From positions 1 to 32,351 of the IMG/VR virus record IMGVR_UViG_3300025671_000276: a stretch of 32,351 nucleotides of DNA, one strand, 5' to 3'. Both the position numbers and the translations under genes were made by a program. This DNA is from a virus. Within the stretch, counting starts at the first letter, position 1. Every line of letters begins with the position of its first letter. This document shows positions 8,453 to 13,853 of the stretch, one piece after another. Below the pieces are notes generated by a model. The model did not search any database, had not been told where the DNA came from, and worked only from the letters and a program-made list of their open reading frames with translations.

Positions 8453-8649
8453 AACAATTAAATGAGAATGGTGCAACATTCTCCGAGTATGGCCGAACAA
8501 CTGTAACAAGGTAGTAAAGCACACTTAAAGGGAAGTACGGACAAGGGTCTGAGGTAACTGAGGGTGGTACTGAAGTACTAGTTAACATGTACAGATGTTG
8601 ACTTGTCGGGAAAAGGTTGGGGGTAGTCAAAGAATCCCCCTACTCACTT
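8453..8649 (+). ncRNA. Candidate structured leader RNA, no coding sequence
   Basis: About 200 nt between the promoter and the first ribosome site hold no ORF but several helices: GAGAATG/CATTCTC (8464-8470 with 8477-8483, 6-nt loop); GACAAG (8540-8545) closing on CTTGTC (8602-8607) around GTAC-TGAA-GTAC (8567-8578) and AACAT/ATGTT (8584-8599); and GGGGG (8619-8623) with CCCCC (8636-8640). A direct repeat CTGAGG lies between them. No known riboswitch class was recognised. Confidence 0.4.
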
Positions 8650-8665
8650 TTAGAAAGGAAAAAGT

Positions 8666-8824
8666 ATGACTATTGCATCGACTAAAGTTAAAATAAATGA
8701 TGTGTTAGTAGATTTACCAAATCAAAAAGGAAAAGTATTTCTACAAAAACTCACACAAGAAGGAGAAGGAAAAAGACACTTAGCTAAAGCACTAAAGAAA
8801 CCATTAAAAAGGAGAAAGAAATGA
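8666..8824 (+). CDS. Small basic protein, 52 aa
   Basis: The ATG at 8666 has the TTAGAAAGGA ribosome box (8650-8659) and ends in an ATGA overlap with the next gene. The product starts MTIASTKVKINDVLVDL and ends with a strongly basic tail (KKPLKRRKK), compatible with nucleic-acid binding. I recognise no family. It is the first gene of an operon of overlapping small genes, which supports it as a real gene despite its size. Confidence 0.65.
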   Translation: MTIASTKVKINDVLVDLPNQKGKVFLQKLTQEGEGKRHLAKALKKPLKRRKK

Positions 8825-9120
8825 GACTTAAAAAAGAATATGAGATGACGTTCAAAGAAGGACTTCGTCTTGGGATGCGTTTGACGCAAGCAAAAGCATA
8901 TATACAAAATGCGCGTGATGCCAAAAGACTTGGTGATGACGCAATGGCAGAACTGTATATGGGTTTTGCCAAAGATTGGAATGACTTGGCTCGCAATGCG
9001 GGTAGAAGGTTTACACCAACCGCGGCTCACGAATCCGAACAACCTGCTTTTGATTTTGGTGACGTTGAGATGCAGGAACATTTATCAAAGTTACCACATC
9101 AACTAAAGGAGACAGGATGA
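8821..9120 (+). CDS. Hypothetical helical protein, 99 aa
   Basis: An AAGGAG site sits just upstream of ATG 8821. The N-terminal two thirds are a long, charged helical region (EYEMTFKEGLRLGMRLTQAK, then a second helix MAELYMGFAKDW). The C-terminus has a short acidic and aromatic stretch (PAFDFGDVEM). I do not recognise a family. It overlaps both neighbours by ATGA, so the operon is translated in a chain. Confidence 0.6.
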   Translation: MRLKKEYEMTFKEGLRLGMRLTQAKAYIQNARDAKRLGDDAMAELYMGFAKDWNDLARNAGRRFTPTAAHESEQPAFDFGDVEMQEHLSKLPHQLKETG

Positions 9121-9272
9121 ATATAAAGAAGTTTAAAAGTGTGGCAGTCGCCATTGATACTTACAAACTATTGAAGAAGTTAGCTGCCATCGACGATCGG
9201 TCGGCTGGTATGCAGATAACCTACTTGGTAAAACAAGAAGCAAAAAAAAGAAAAATTAAGGAGGCTGCATGA
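9117..9272 (+). CDS. Ribbon-helix-helix-like DNA-binding protein, 51 aa
   Basis: The product starts MNIKKFKSVAVAIDTYKLL. A short beta strand (KSVAVAID) leads into helix 1 (TYKLLKKLAAIDDR), a turn and helix 2 (AGMQITYLVKQEAKK). This is the Arc/CopG ribbon-helix-helix layout, with the typical pattern of strand, 'Y/L..L..LA...' and 'I..LV'. Such proteins dimerise and bind short operators as repressors. It overlaps both neighbours by ATGA and directly precedes the ParB-like gene. The AGTTACC repeat array 2.1 kb downstream could be an operator, but nothing in the sequence links the two. Confidence 0.6.
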   Translation: MNIKKFKSVAVAIDTYKLLKKLAAIDDRSAGMQITYLVKQEAKKRKIKEAA

Positions 9273-10108
9273 CCTATAATAAAATTCATGATAAAATATA
9301 CGTAACAAATAATTACAATATGTTTTCTTTTAAAGGTGGAAATAGAGATATTTTACGAAATGAAAGACATATTCAGAACTTACAGCAAGAGTTAAAGAGA
9401 AAACAACTTTCTTCTATTCCTCTTTCTGTTGAGCATCAAGGTGGTAAATATTATATCAACGAAGGACAAAATAGATTTGAAGCTTTACGAAGAGAAAAAC
9501 TTCCTATTTATTATGCTATTGAAAGAAAAAAAATTAACATTGATGACATTCGTCGATTAAATAACACACAAAAGTCATGGAATCAAAAGGACTGGGTGGA
9601 TAGTTATATTCATTCGGAAAAGGAAAACTTTGGGCCCTTCAAGGCTGTTTCACAACCGTACCATATGTACAAACATTTTATGACAAAATATAAAATCACT
9701 TCTAATGTTGCTTTATATTTGTTGGCGGGTGAAAATAATAAATCAACCACAAAACGTTTTAGAGATGGTCAATTAAAAATACCTGATTGGAACAAGTCTT
9801 GTGAAAAAATTAATTTTTTACAATCTATGGAGATTTTTATTAGTAAAAATTGGAAGCGTTCTTCTTTTGTGACAGCTATAATGTCGGCGTATGATGATTA
9901 TCGTTTTCGAAAAAAACGATGGATGCGTAAGTTAGAATTAAATAGCAGAAAAATTGTTCTTGCTACTAATGCACTAGATTACATGGACATGATTAATGAG
10001 ATTTATAATTTCAAAGAAACACAAAAAGTGTATTTTGAATTAAAGAATGCCAAAAATATCAAATCTTCTTTACGAAGAAACGGTCACGACGCTTTTTGGA
10101 ATAATTAA
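9269..10108 (+). CDS. ParB/Srx-fold domain protein
   Basis: The N-terminal 100 residues of this 279-aa protein follow the ParB N-domain pattern: GNRDILRNERHIQNLQQEL, then LSSIPLSVEHQGGKYYINEG, QNRFEALRREKLPIYYAIER. The core is the G-x-x-R box, here EGQNRFEA where ParB usually has (D/E)GxHR. ParB domains bind CTP or act as nucleases or DNA binders. The rest is basic (RFRKKRWMRK) and helical with no recognised domain. An AAGGAGG site precedes the start. The gene follows the RHH gene by ATGA overlap, a regulator/ParB pairing seen in plasmids and phages, but no parA-like ATPase is present. Confidence 0.65.
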   Translation: MTYNKIHDKIYVTNNYNMFSFKGGNRDILRNERHIQNLQQELKRKQLSSIPLSVEHQGGKYYINEGQNRFEALRREKLPIYYAIERKKINIDDIRRLNNTQKSWNQKDWVDSYIHSEKENFGPFKAVSQPYHMYKHFMTKYKITSNVALYLLAGENNKSTTKRFRDGQLKIPDWNKSCEKINFLQSMEIFISKNWKRSSFVTAIMSAYDDYRFRKKRWMRKLELNSRKIVLATNALDYMDMINEIYNFKETQKVYFELKNAKNIKSSLRRNGHDAFWNN

Positions 10109-10296
10109 TGAAAACAGAAACCATTATGCCAAGGTTTAGGTCATACCGACCATTTAAACCAAATTGGAAGTATGAAAAGAAGTGTTGTGACGAGTGTAAC
10201 AAAGAATACCTCACGGATAACATGATGGGTGTTAAAAGAGGTAGTTATATTTTTACTTGGTTGTGTATTCGATGTTACAACTTATCAAAACCATAA
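10108..10296 (+). CDS. Small zinc-ribbon-like protein
   Basis: This 62-aa protein has two paired cysteine knuckles, CCDEC (about residues 26-30) and CIRC (53-56), separated by about 22 residues, a likely single zinc site. The N-terminus is basic (RFRSYRPFKPNWKYEKK). The start overlaps the ParB-like stop (TAATG). Phage genomes often carry such zinc miniproteins of unknown role. The 3' end overlaps a second small gene in another frame. Confidence 0.55.
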   Translation: MKTETIMPRFRSYRPFKPNWKYEKKCCDECNKEYLTDNMMGVKRGSYIFTWLCIRCYNLSKP

Positions 10297-10478
10297 TAGT
10301 TTGTGTCACGATTGTGGCGTGTGTGTGGCTATGGACCTCGCACTCGCCCTTTCGTTTATATGTAAATGATTGTACGAAGAATAGAGTATACAGCACGGAA
10401 TATTGTATTTGGATGTACATGGAAATGAGAAAGGAAGAATCATGGCTAAGAAAGATCCTCTTAGAACTCGGTTACTAA
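10272..10478 (+). CDS. Small single-pass membrane protein
   Basis: I chose ATG 10272 (68 aa); a TTG at 10257 would add five residues. The start MLQLIKTIIVCVTIVACVWLW is a clear transmembrane segment or signal anchor, followed by a hydrophilic domain with two cysteines and a charged C-terminus (MRKEESWLRKILLELGY). It overlaps the zinc-ribbon gene upstream by 25 nt and the next gene downstream by 37 nt. The heavy overlap lowers confidence, although the membrane pattern is convincing. A one-pass protein with a soluble tail could be a spanin- or exclusion-type protein, but it lies away from the lysis genes. Confidence 0.45.
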   Translation: MLQLIKTIIVCVTIVACVWLWTSHSPFRLYVNDCTKNRVYSTEYCIWMYMEMRKEESWLRKILLELGY

Positions 10479-10609
10479 GGGAGTATGTTAAGATATCAAA
10501 GACCGCGCCCCGCGAAGCAAAGACTTGGAAAGAGGTTGCCGCTCGTGTAAGATGGGAGCGTATTAGAAAAATTTTATGGAGGCGTTATGATCATATGCAG
10601 TCATTGTAA
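10442..10609 (+). CDS. Small basic protein, 55 aa
   Basis: ATG 10442 is preferred over 10403 because AAAGGAAG lies at the right distance upstream. The product is very basic (LRTRLLREYVK, RVRWERIRKILWRRYD) and predicted helical, compatible with nucleic-acid or host-protein binding. I see no family. It overlaps the membrane-protein gene before it and the zinc-finger gene after it. Confidence 0.5.
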   Translation: MAKKDPLRTRLLREYVKISKTAPREAKTWKEVAARVRWERIRKILWRRYDHMQSL

Positions 10610-10811
10610 AGGGAATGGGTATATCAAGCTATCATTCGAAGCAGAACAATCCATTGAGCAGTGTACGGTTTGTCACTCACAAGGGGAAATCGATGAAACT
10701 AAGTATTACCACCAGACCTGGACAGAGGGCGCTGAAGATTCCCTCGCGGTGTACTATGGACCGCCCTTGGACCCCGAATCATTCAAAAACTACACGATTT
10801 CGGGAGAGTAA
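10587..10811 (+). CDS. DnaJ-type zinc-finger small protein
   Basis: This 74-aa protein carries two CxxCxGxG-like knuckles: CSHCKGNG (4-11) and CTVCHSQG (26-33). That is half of a DnaJ cysteine-rich domain and a pattern found in many phage miniproteins. The C-terminal half is acidic without motif (YYHQTWTEGAEDSLAVYYGP). GGAGG lies 6-7 nt before the ATG. The role is unknown; such fingers mediate protein or RNA binding. Confidence 0.65.
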   Translation: MIICSHCKGNGYIKLSFEAEQSIEQCTVCHSQGEIDETKYYHQTWTEGAEDSLAVYYGPPLDPESFKNYTISGE

Positions 10812-10854
10812 TCCCGTTGTAGAGGTTAAAAAGGGACAAGAACCACCCTTTTAG

Positions 10855-10944
10855 TTGCGTAAAACGCAATAATATACTATATTTAGTAGAAATTTTTTTC
10901 ATAAAGCCCCTGTTAAGAGCAAGCCTCATACGGGGGTTTGAAAG
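10855..10944 (+). other. Intergenic stretch with two hairpins
   Basis: TTGCGT-AAA-ACGCAA is a tight inverted repeat near 10855-10869, and CCCC (about 10907-10910) can pair with GGGG (about 10933-10936) across a 22-nt loop before a short T-run. They could act as a weak terminator or an operator. An ORF that crosses this area in another frame (10615-10854) looks like a shadow. Confidence 0.35.
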
Positions 10945-11163
10945 ATGCTTATGAGTGATCAAGAGATTTTAAAGCAGCGAGACTTATTAGACACGCTTCT
11001 CGCCACACGGACCAGTCAATACGAACGAGTTAAATCCATGAAAGTTATGGATTCTATCTATTTTAAGAAGAAGTTACCAAAGAATGTAATATTATTCCCA
11101 TTACAAAGGATCAAACGCTATGTACATCACACTTCCAGACAGCCCAGTAAGAAAAATATTTAA
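10945..11163 (+). CDS. Hypothetical small protein, 72 aa
   Basis: The start MLMSDQEILKQRDLLDTLLA is a charged helix, followed by a basic C-terminal region (YFKKKLPKNVILF, RIKRYVHH). The second ATG at 10951 is also possible. GAAAG precedes the ATG. The last 44 nt overlap the next gene in another frame, and an overlap of that length suggests the two 3' and 5' ends are not both strongly constrained. No family recognised. Confidence 0.4.
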   Translation: MLMSDQEILKQRDLLDTLLATRTSQYERVKSMKVMDSIYFKKKLPKNVILFPLQRIKRYVHHTSRQPSKKNI

Positions 11164-11320
11164 GTGCGATAGTTGCGAAAACTACCACATAAAATTCTTC
11201 GATCCAAAGCATGATAGGACATATACTCCATCAGAATGGGAGCAAATTGTTACTGAAGGTAAGGAAGCTTTGTATAAAGCATTGCAAGTTGTGCGTGAAG
11301 ACCCTAAGTTTTTTGCATAA
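11120..11320 (+). CDS. Hypothetical small protein with CxxC, 66 aa
   Basis: AAAGGA lies 9 nt before ATG 11120. The product has a short beta start (MYITLPDSPVRKIFKCDSC), a CxxC pair and a helical C-terminus (PSEWEQIVTEGKEALYKAL). One CxxC is not enough to call a zinc site. It is the last gene before the AGTTACC array, and it ends with a complete reading frame. No family recognised. Confidence 0.5.
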   Translation: MYITLPDSPVRKIFKCDSCENYHIKFFDPKHDRTYTPSEWEQIVTEGKEALYKALQVVREDPKFFA

Positions 11321-11382
11321 ACACCCCTTTCTATAGATGTTTTTACTCAGATAAAGCAACACTCTCTTCTACGCTAGAACAC

Positions 11383-11468
11383 AAGTTACCAAGTTACCAA
11401 GTTACAACCCTTATCAGTTACCAAATAAAGGTAACTTAGAGGTAACTTACACATTTATAGAAGTTACC
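11383..11468 (+). repeat. AGTTACC repeat array (7 copies, both orientations)
   Basis: Forward copies AAGTTACC are at 11383 and 11391, AAGTTACA at 11399, CAGTTACC at 11415 and AAGTTACC at 11461. Inverted copies GGTAACTT are at 11430 and 11441. The first three are exactly 8 bp apart and the fourth is in the same 8-bp register. The array lies in a gap between the early small genes and the small terminase, flanked by an AT-rich tract (TTTTTTATATTTACAA). It may be an operator array, a replication-origin iteron set or an RNA switch. Confidence 0.8.
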
Positions 11469-11474
11469 TTTTTT
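11440..11474 (+). terminator. Rho-independent terminator made from repeat copies 6 and 7
   Basis: AGGTAACTT (11440-11448) pairs perfectly with AAGTTACCT (11461-11469) across a 12-nt loop and runs into six or more T. This should end the early small-gene operon before the small terminase. Upstream repeat copies can pair with the same strands, giving possible alternative folds. Confidence 0.75.
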
Positions 11475-11559
11475 ATATTTACAAACATAACTCGCATTGC
11501 ATGAGATGGTGAAATATTGTATAGTTTCTGGTAAGAAACATCTATTGAACAGGTGCATT

Positions 11560-12087
11560 ATGGAAGAAGAAAATAAAGATATAGTAATACCACAGGCATT
11601 TTCAGATGACCTGTTTCACCCAAAGATAACTGGAAAACAACGTAAATTTATATTGTTGCTTGTCCATTCTGAAGGTTTAAAGACTGCCAGGCAGTGTGCT
11701 ATTGAAGCTGGGTTTGCAGTTGGTTCTGCAGTTGTGCGTGCTTCTGAGCTACAACACCCTGAGAAATATCCTTTGGTTGCAGGTGCTATTGAAGCTGAGA
11801 GAAGAGCTATTGCTGAAAGATACAAATGTACTCAGGAAAGATCGTTATCTACATTAGCTCGCATCAGAGACAAAGCGTCTGAGTCAGGGAACTGGAACGC
11901 TGCCGTAGCTGCGGAGACCAGGCGTGGTCAGATAGCTGGGTTGTATGTTGATAAGAAAGAAATTCTTACAGGTACGATTGATTCAATGTCAAGAGATGAG
12001 GTAGAGCAGAAGATTCAGGACTTGAAGAAGCAGTACAGTATTGAAACTTCGTTTGAAGAAATAAAAGAATTAGAAAATAAGTCTTGA
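11560..12087 (+). CDS. Terminase small subunit
   Basis: This 175-aa protein binds phage DNA and starts packaging with the large subunit. ATG 11560 (AGGTG upstream) is preferred; a TTG at 11497 would add 21 residues without a ribosome site. After a short acidic start comes HPKITGKQRKFILLLVHSEG, then TARQCAIEAGF, the helix-turn-helix layout of small terminases. A long helical region follows (oligomerisation) with a charged C-terminus. It lies 3 kb upstream of the large subunit, with the 12-15 kb island in between, whereas the two subunits are often adjacent. The call rests on fold pattern and position. Confidence 0.75.
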   Translation: MEEENKDIVIPQAFSDDLFHPKITGKQRKFILLLVHSEGLKTARQCAIEAGFAVGSAVVRASELQHPEKYPLVAGAIEAERRAIAERYKCTQERSLSTLARIRDKASESGNWNAAVAAETRRGQIAGLYVDKKEILTGTIDSMSRDEVEQKIQDLKKQYSIETSFEEIKELENKS

Positions 12088-12112
12088 CTATAAAATAGCA
12101 TGGGACTATATA
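12084..12112 (+). promoter_or_regulatory. Promoter P1, sigma70-like with ATGGGA spacer motif
   Basis: TTGACT (12084-12089), a 17-nt spacer ending ATGGGAC, then TATATA (12107-12112), overlaps the last four bases of the small terminase gene. It is almost identical to the promoter at 13074. A TTAGAAAG box (12117) and the gene at 12134 follow directly. Confidence 0.75.
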
Positions 12113-12133
12113 TCCCTTAGAAAGAGAGGAAGT

Positions 12134-12307
12134 ATGTTAGTAATAGTTAGACCAGACTTGTATGAGTATACTGCATTACCTATGACGGACGAATTGTTCT
12201 GGCGTAGAATAGAGAACTTGAGGCGTGCAGCGCTGACTGCTGAAGATTTTGAGTTTAGGTTGTTGTATTATAATCAAATGCTAGAACTGATGAAGAGGTG
12301 TCCATGA
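12134..12307 (+). CDS. Hypothetical small protein, 57 aa
   Basis: The product starts MLVIVRPDLYEYTALPMTDE, has a basic helix (LFWRRIENLRRAALTAEDFE) and ends in KRCP. GAGAGGA lies about 4 nt before the ATG, and its TGA overlaps the following ATG. It is the first gene behind promoter P1. No family recognised. Confidence 0.55.
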   Translation: MLVIVRPDLYEYTALPMTDELFWRRIENLRRAALTAEDFEFRLLYYNQMLELMKRCP

Positions 12308-12402
12308 CAAAAATCCTAATAACATTGTTGATTCTTGTTTCTTTGTATAATTTCAAGATGCTTCTTTTGTTATTTTTTGTTATTTATTTCTTTTTACTGT
12401 AG
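12304..12402 (+). CDS. Hydrophobic membrane peptide, 32 aa
   Basis: This is almost entirely hydrophobic: MTKILITLLILVSLYNF, then a second hydrophobic run to LL. One or two membrane passes are possible. The start overlaps the upstream stop (ATGA) and its TAG overlaps the next GTG, so it is embedded in a coupled cluster. The small size makes the call uncertain; a similar 29-aa peptide follows the gene at 13240. Confidence 0.4.
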   Translation: MTKILITLLILVSLYNFKMLLLLFFVIYFFLL

Positions 12403-12824
12403 TGAAACCAGAGAGCAAATTTTGGAAACAGGTAAAGGAAAATCTAACAGATATCCATTGGACTAGATTAGAAAACAGGATAGGACAAGGTATACCAGAC
12501 TGCTACGGGATCTCTGCTGGTATCTCGGTTTGGTTGGAACTTAAAGTAATTCGCAGTAACAAGATTGTTCTGTCGCCTTTTCAAAAATCGTGGAATTTTA
12601 GCCATAGTTTACAAGGCGGGAGAAACTTTATTATCGCAACGACCTTCCCTCAAAGCTTACTGTATATCTTTCCAGGAATCGTTGCTCCATCCATTGGCTC
12701 CATTGCCCATTGTCCTTCCCCCAATTGGCAGATAAATATGGTGCACGACCCGCATCCCTGGCAGCAGGTACAACGCATCATTCTCCATTCTCCATTGCCC
12801 AGCTCACAAGACCAACCACAATAG
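12402..12824 (+). CDS. VRR-NUC / PD-(D/E)XK nuclease with repeat-derived C-terminus
   Basis: GTG start at 12402, coupled to the preceding TAG; 140 aa. Residues 1-92 read as a VRR-NUC-type domain: PESKFWKQVKE, HWTRLENRIGQGIPDCYG (D33), WLELK (E46, K48) and LSPFQKSW (Q61), the catalytic set of a PD-(D/E)XK nuclease. Phage VRR-NUC proteins cut branched DNA. From about residue 93 the frame runs into CCATTNN repeats and hairpin DNA (12687-12800), so the last 48 residues (IVAPSIGSIAHCPSPNW...) look like non-protein sequence read by chance after repeat insertion or decay. Confidence 0.72.
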   Translation: MKPESKFWKQVKENLTDIHWTRLENRIGQGIPDCYGISAGISVWLELKVIRSNKIVLSPFQKSWNFSHSLQGGRNFIIATTFPQSLLYIFPGIVAPSIGSIAHCPSPNWQINMVHDPHPWQQVQRIILHSPLPSSQDQPQ

Positions 12825-12892
12825 TTACCAGCTGCACGTGCAGCGTCCCAGCTCAGGATGCAGGTGGCAAACGGATCTCCATTCTCCATTAC
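12687..12892 (+). repeat. CCATTNN heptad repeats, three clusters
   Basis: Cluster a: CCATTGG (12691), CCATTGC (12700), CCATTGT (12707). Cluster b: TCATTCT (12778), CCATTCT (12785), CCATTGC (12792). Cluster c: CCATTCT (12879), CCATTAC (12886). The repeated 7-nt unit matches further clusters at 13684 and 14351. Clusters a and b fall inside the 3' end of the nuclease reading frame. Confidence 0.75.
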
Positions 12893-13049
12893 TGAAGCCA
12901 GACTTAGAGGCATAGTATATATACCAGGAGCTGCGTCTGCAGCGGGAAGCTGAGATGGTAGCCGTCTGCATTTCCATCGGCGACCAACGTAGCTTTGGTA
13001 AGTATAGTAGTTACAGGACTGGCGTCACCAGCTCTGGCTGAAGCTGGTG
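12831..13049 (+). repeat. GC-rich hairpins in a non-coding stretch
   Basis: The stretch from 12825 to 13073 shows no credible gene. It contains GCTGCACGTGCAGC (12831-12844, perfect palindrome), GCTGC-gtct-GCAGC (12930-12943) and CACCAGCT-N8-AGCTGGTG (13026-13049, 8-bp stem). The first two are versions of the same GCTGC/GCAGC hairpin, found again at 13663-13677. The last hairpin ends 24 nt before promoter P2 and has no T-run. Confidence 0.65.
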
Positions 13050-13073
13050 TGGTAAATAAAATGCAAATAGCTC

Positions 13074-13102
13074 TTGACTATCGAATAAGATGGGACTATA
13101 TA
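13074..13102 (+). promoter_or_regulatory. Promoter P2, sigma70-like with ATGGGA spacer motif
   Basis: TTGACT (13074-13079), a 17-nt spacer ending GATGGGAC, then TATATA (13097-13102). The -35, the 3' half of the spacer and the -10 match P1. It is followed by a structured leader and the gene at 13240. Confidence 0.75.
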
Positions 13103-13224
13103 CATACCTGTGGCTACCGAATCCGTTTGGAAGTTTCATGAACGGCCACACGAGTCAGGAGCTGAGGAGAACCCACGGGCTTCCATAAGCAGAGCAGTCT
13201 GCCAGAAGCCCTGACTCACCTACA
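13103..13224 (+). ncRNA. Structured leader RNA candidate upstream of the 111-aa gene
   Basis: Two domains. Domain 1: TGTGG/CCACA (13109-13113 with 13146-13150) and CCGTT/AACGG (13123-13127 with 13141-13145). Domain 2: GAGTCA/TGACTC (13152-13157 with 13212-13217), GGGCTTC/GAAGCCC (13177-13183 with 13205-13211) and GCAGA/TCTGC around a 4-nt loop (13189-13202), nested with a 19-nt bulge on the 5' side. There is no U-run, so it is not a terminator, and it ends 7 nt before TTAGAAAGGA. Known classes were not recognised. Confidence 0.6.
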
Positions 13225-13239
13225 TTAGAAAGGAACAAG

Positions 13240-13575
13240 ATGACAGAAACTGTAACAGTAATAAAGAAAGAACCCACCTGCGCTGAGCTGGTGGATGAAC
13301 GGTGGAAAGACAGGCAGGAAGACCTGAAGAACCCTGAGTACGAAGCGCTAGCCTTTGACTACGTAGAACCACATACATTCAACGACCAACCAGAAGGGTA
13401 CTGGCGTTGGCAGTTTAGCTGGGGCGGGCCCAGCGACGAGCTCCGCGGGTACGTTAACGAGCACAAGGAACTACATCGCTTGGAATACTGGTACCTGGAC
13501 TGGGGCGACGGTGCGCATGTGCAGGTGGACCAGGATGCAGCTGCCTGGACTCAGATGCAGGAGATGATTGGCTGA
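13240..13575 (+). CDS. Hypothetical protein with GGPSDE and DWGDGA motifs
   Basis: TTAGAAAGGA (13225-13234) lies 5 nt before ATG 13240. The 111-aa product has an acidic start and then a conserved-looking core: YWRWQFSWGGPSDELRGYVN, YWYLDWGDGAHV. I recognise the 'GGPSD...YW..DW.DGA' pattern from small proteins in phages and mobile elements, without a known function. Base composition is clearly richer in G+C than the flanking late genes. It is the single soluble gene of its transcription unit, behind P2 and the structured leader, and is followed by a membrane peptide. Confidence 0.65.
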   Translation: MTETVTVIKKEPTCAELVDERWKDRQEDLKNPEYEALAFDYVEPHTFNDQPEGYWRWQFSWGGPSDELRGYVNEHKELHRLEYWYLDWGDGAHVQVDQDAAAWTQMQEMIG

Positions 13576-13664
13576 TGCTGCTGATATTAATCGTACTACT
13601 CTCCATACACCACCCCATTCTTGGCGCAGCAGCTCTGGCTGCTTGGATCCTGCTGCGCGGGTAG
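13575..13664 (+). CDS. Hydrophobic membrane peptide, 29 aa
   Basis: The ATG overlaps the last base of the preceding TGA. The product MLLILIVLLSIHHPILGAAA... is one transmembrane segment ending LLRG. It resembles the 32-aa peptide at 12304 in size, composition and position after a soluble small gene. The GC-rich hairpin repeat overlaps its 3' end (GCAGC/GCTGC, 13626-13642), so it may instead be fortuitous. Confidence 0.35.
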   Translation: MLLILIVLLSIHHPILGAAALAAWILLRG

Positions 13665-13769
13665 CTGCCGTGCAGCTCCATCTCCATTCTCCATTGCTAC
13701 TACCCTAGTGCAAGGTAAGATATATAAGTACACAACGCTGCACCATGCGTGGCACGGAAGTTCCTGTGG
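13663..13769 (+). repeat. Repeat cluster: hairpin, CCATTNN heptads, 29-bp repeat copy 1
   Basis: AGCTGC-cgt-GCAGCT (13663-13677) is followed by CCATTCT and CCATTGC (13684-13697) and by a 29-bp element (13741-13769, beginning CACCATGCG and ending TGTGG). The 29-bp element matches 24 of 29 positions with 14403-14431. No convincing gene lies in 13665-13853; an ORF of 70 aa here is composed of the repeats. Confidence 0.65.
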
Positions 13770-13789
13770 AAAAAAAAATAAAAAAAGAT

Positions 13790-13818
13790 TTGACAGGTGT
13801 AATAACATGGGATATAAA
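13790..13818 (+). promoter_or_regulatory. Promoter P3, sigma70-like with ATGGGA spacer motif
   Basis: TTGACA (13790-13795), a 17-nt spacer ending CATGGGA, then TATAAA (13813-13818). An A-run precedes the -35, which could act as an UP-like element. The TAGAAAG box (13831) and AAAGGA come before the gene at 13854. Confidence 0.75.
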
Positions 13819-13853
13819 GGGAGTATTAACTAGAAAGACGAAAGGAAAATAAA

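Noticed and set aside
10615-10854. 79-aa ORF overlapping the zinc-finger gene
   Set aside because: No ribosome site, composition typical of an alternative frame, and the 10587 frame carries the recognisable zinc knuckles.
12650-12913. 87-aa minus-strand and 61-aa plus-strand ORFs in the repeat zone
   Set aside because: Their codons are made of CCATTNN and GCTGC hairpin repeats; no start signals or protein-like pattern.
13454-13833. Several 70-77-aa ORFs around the repeat cluster
   Set aside because: They cover repeat hairpins in other frames; the 111-aa gene and the promoter P3 explain the stretch.
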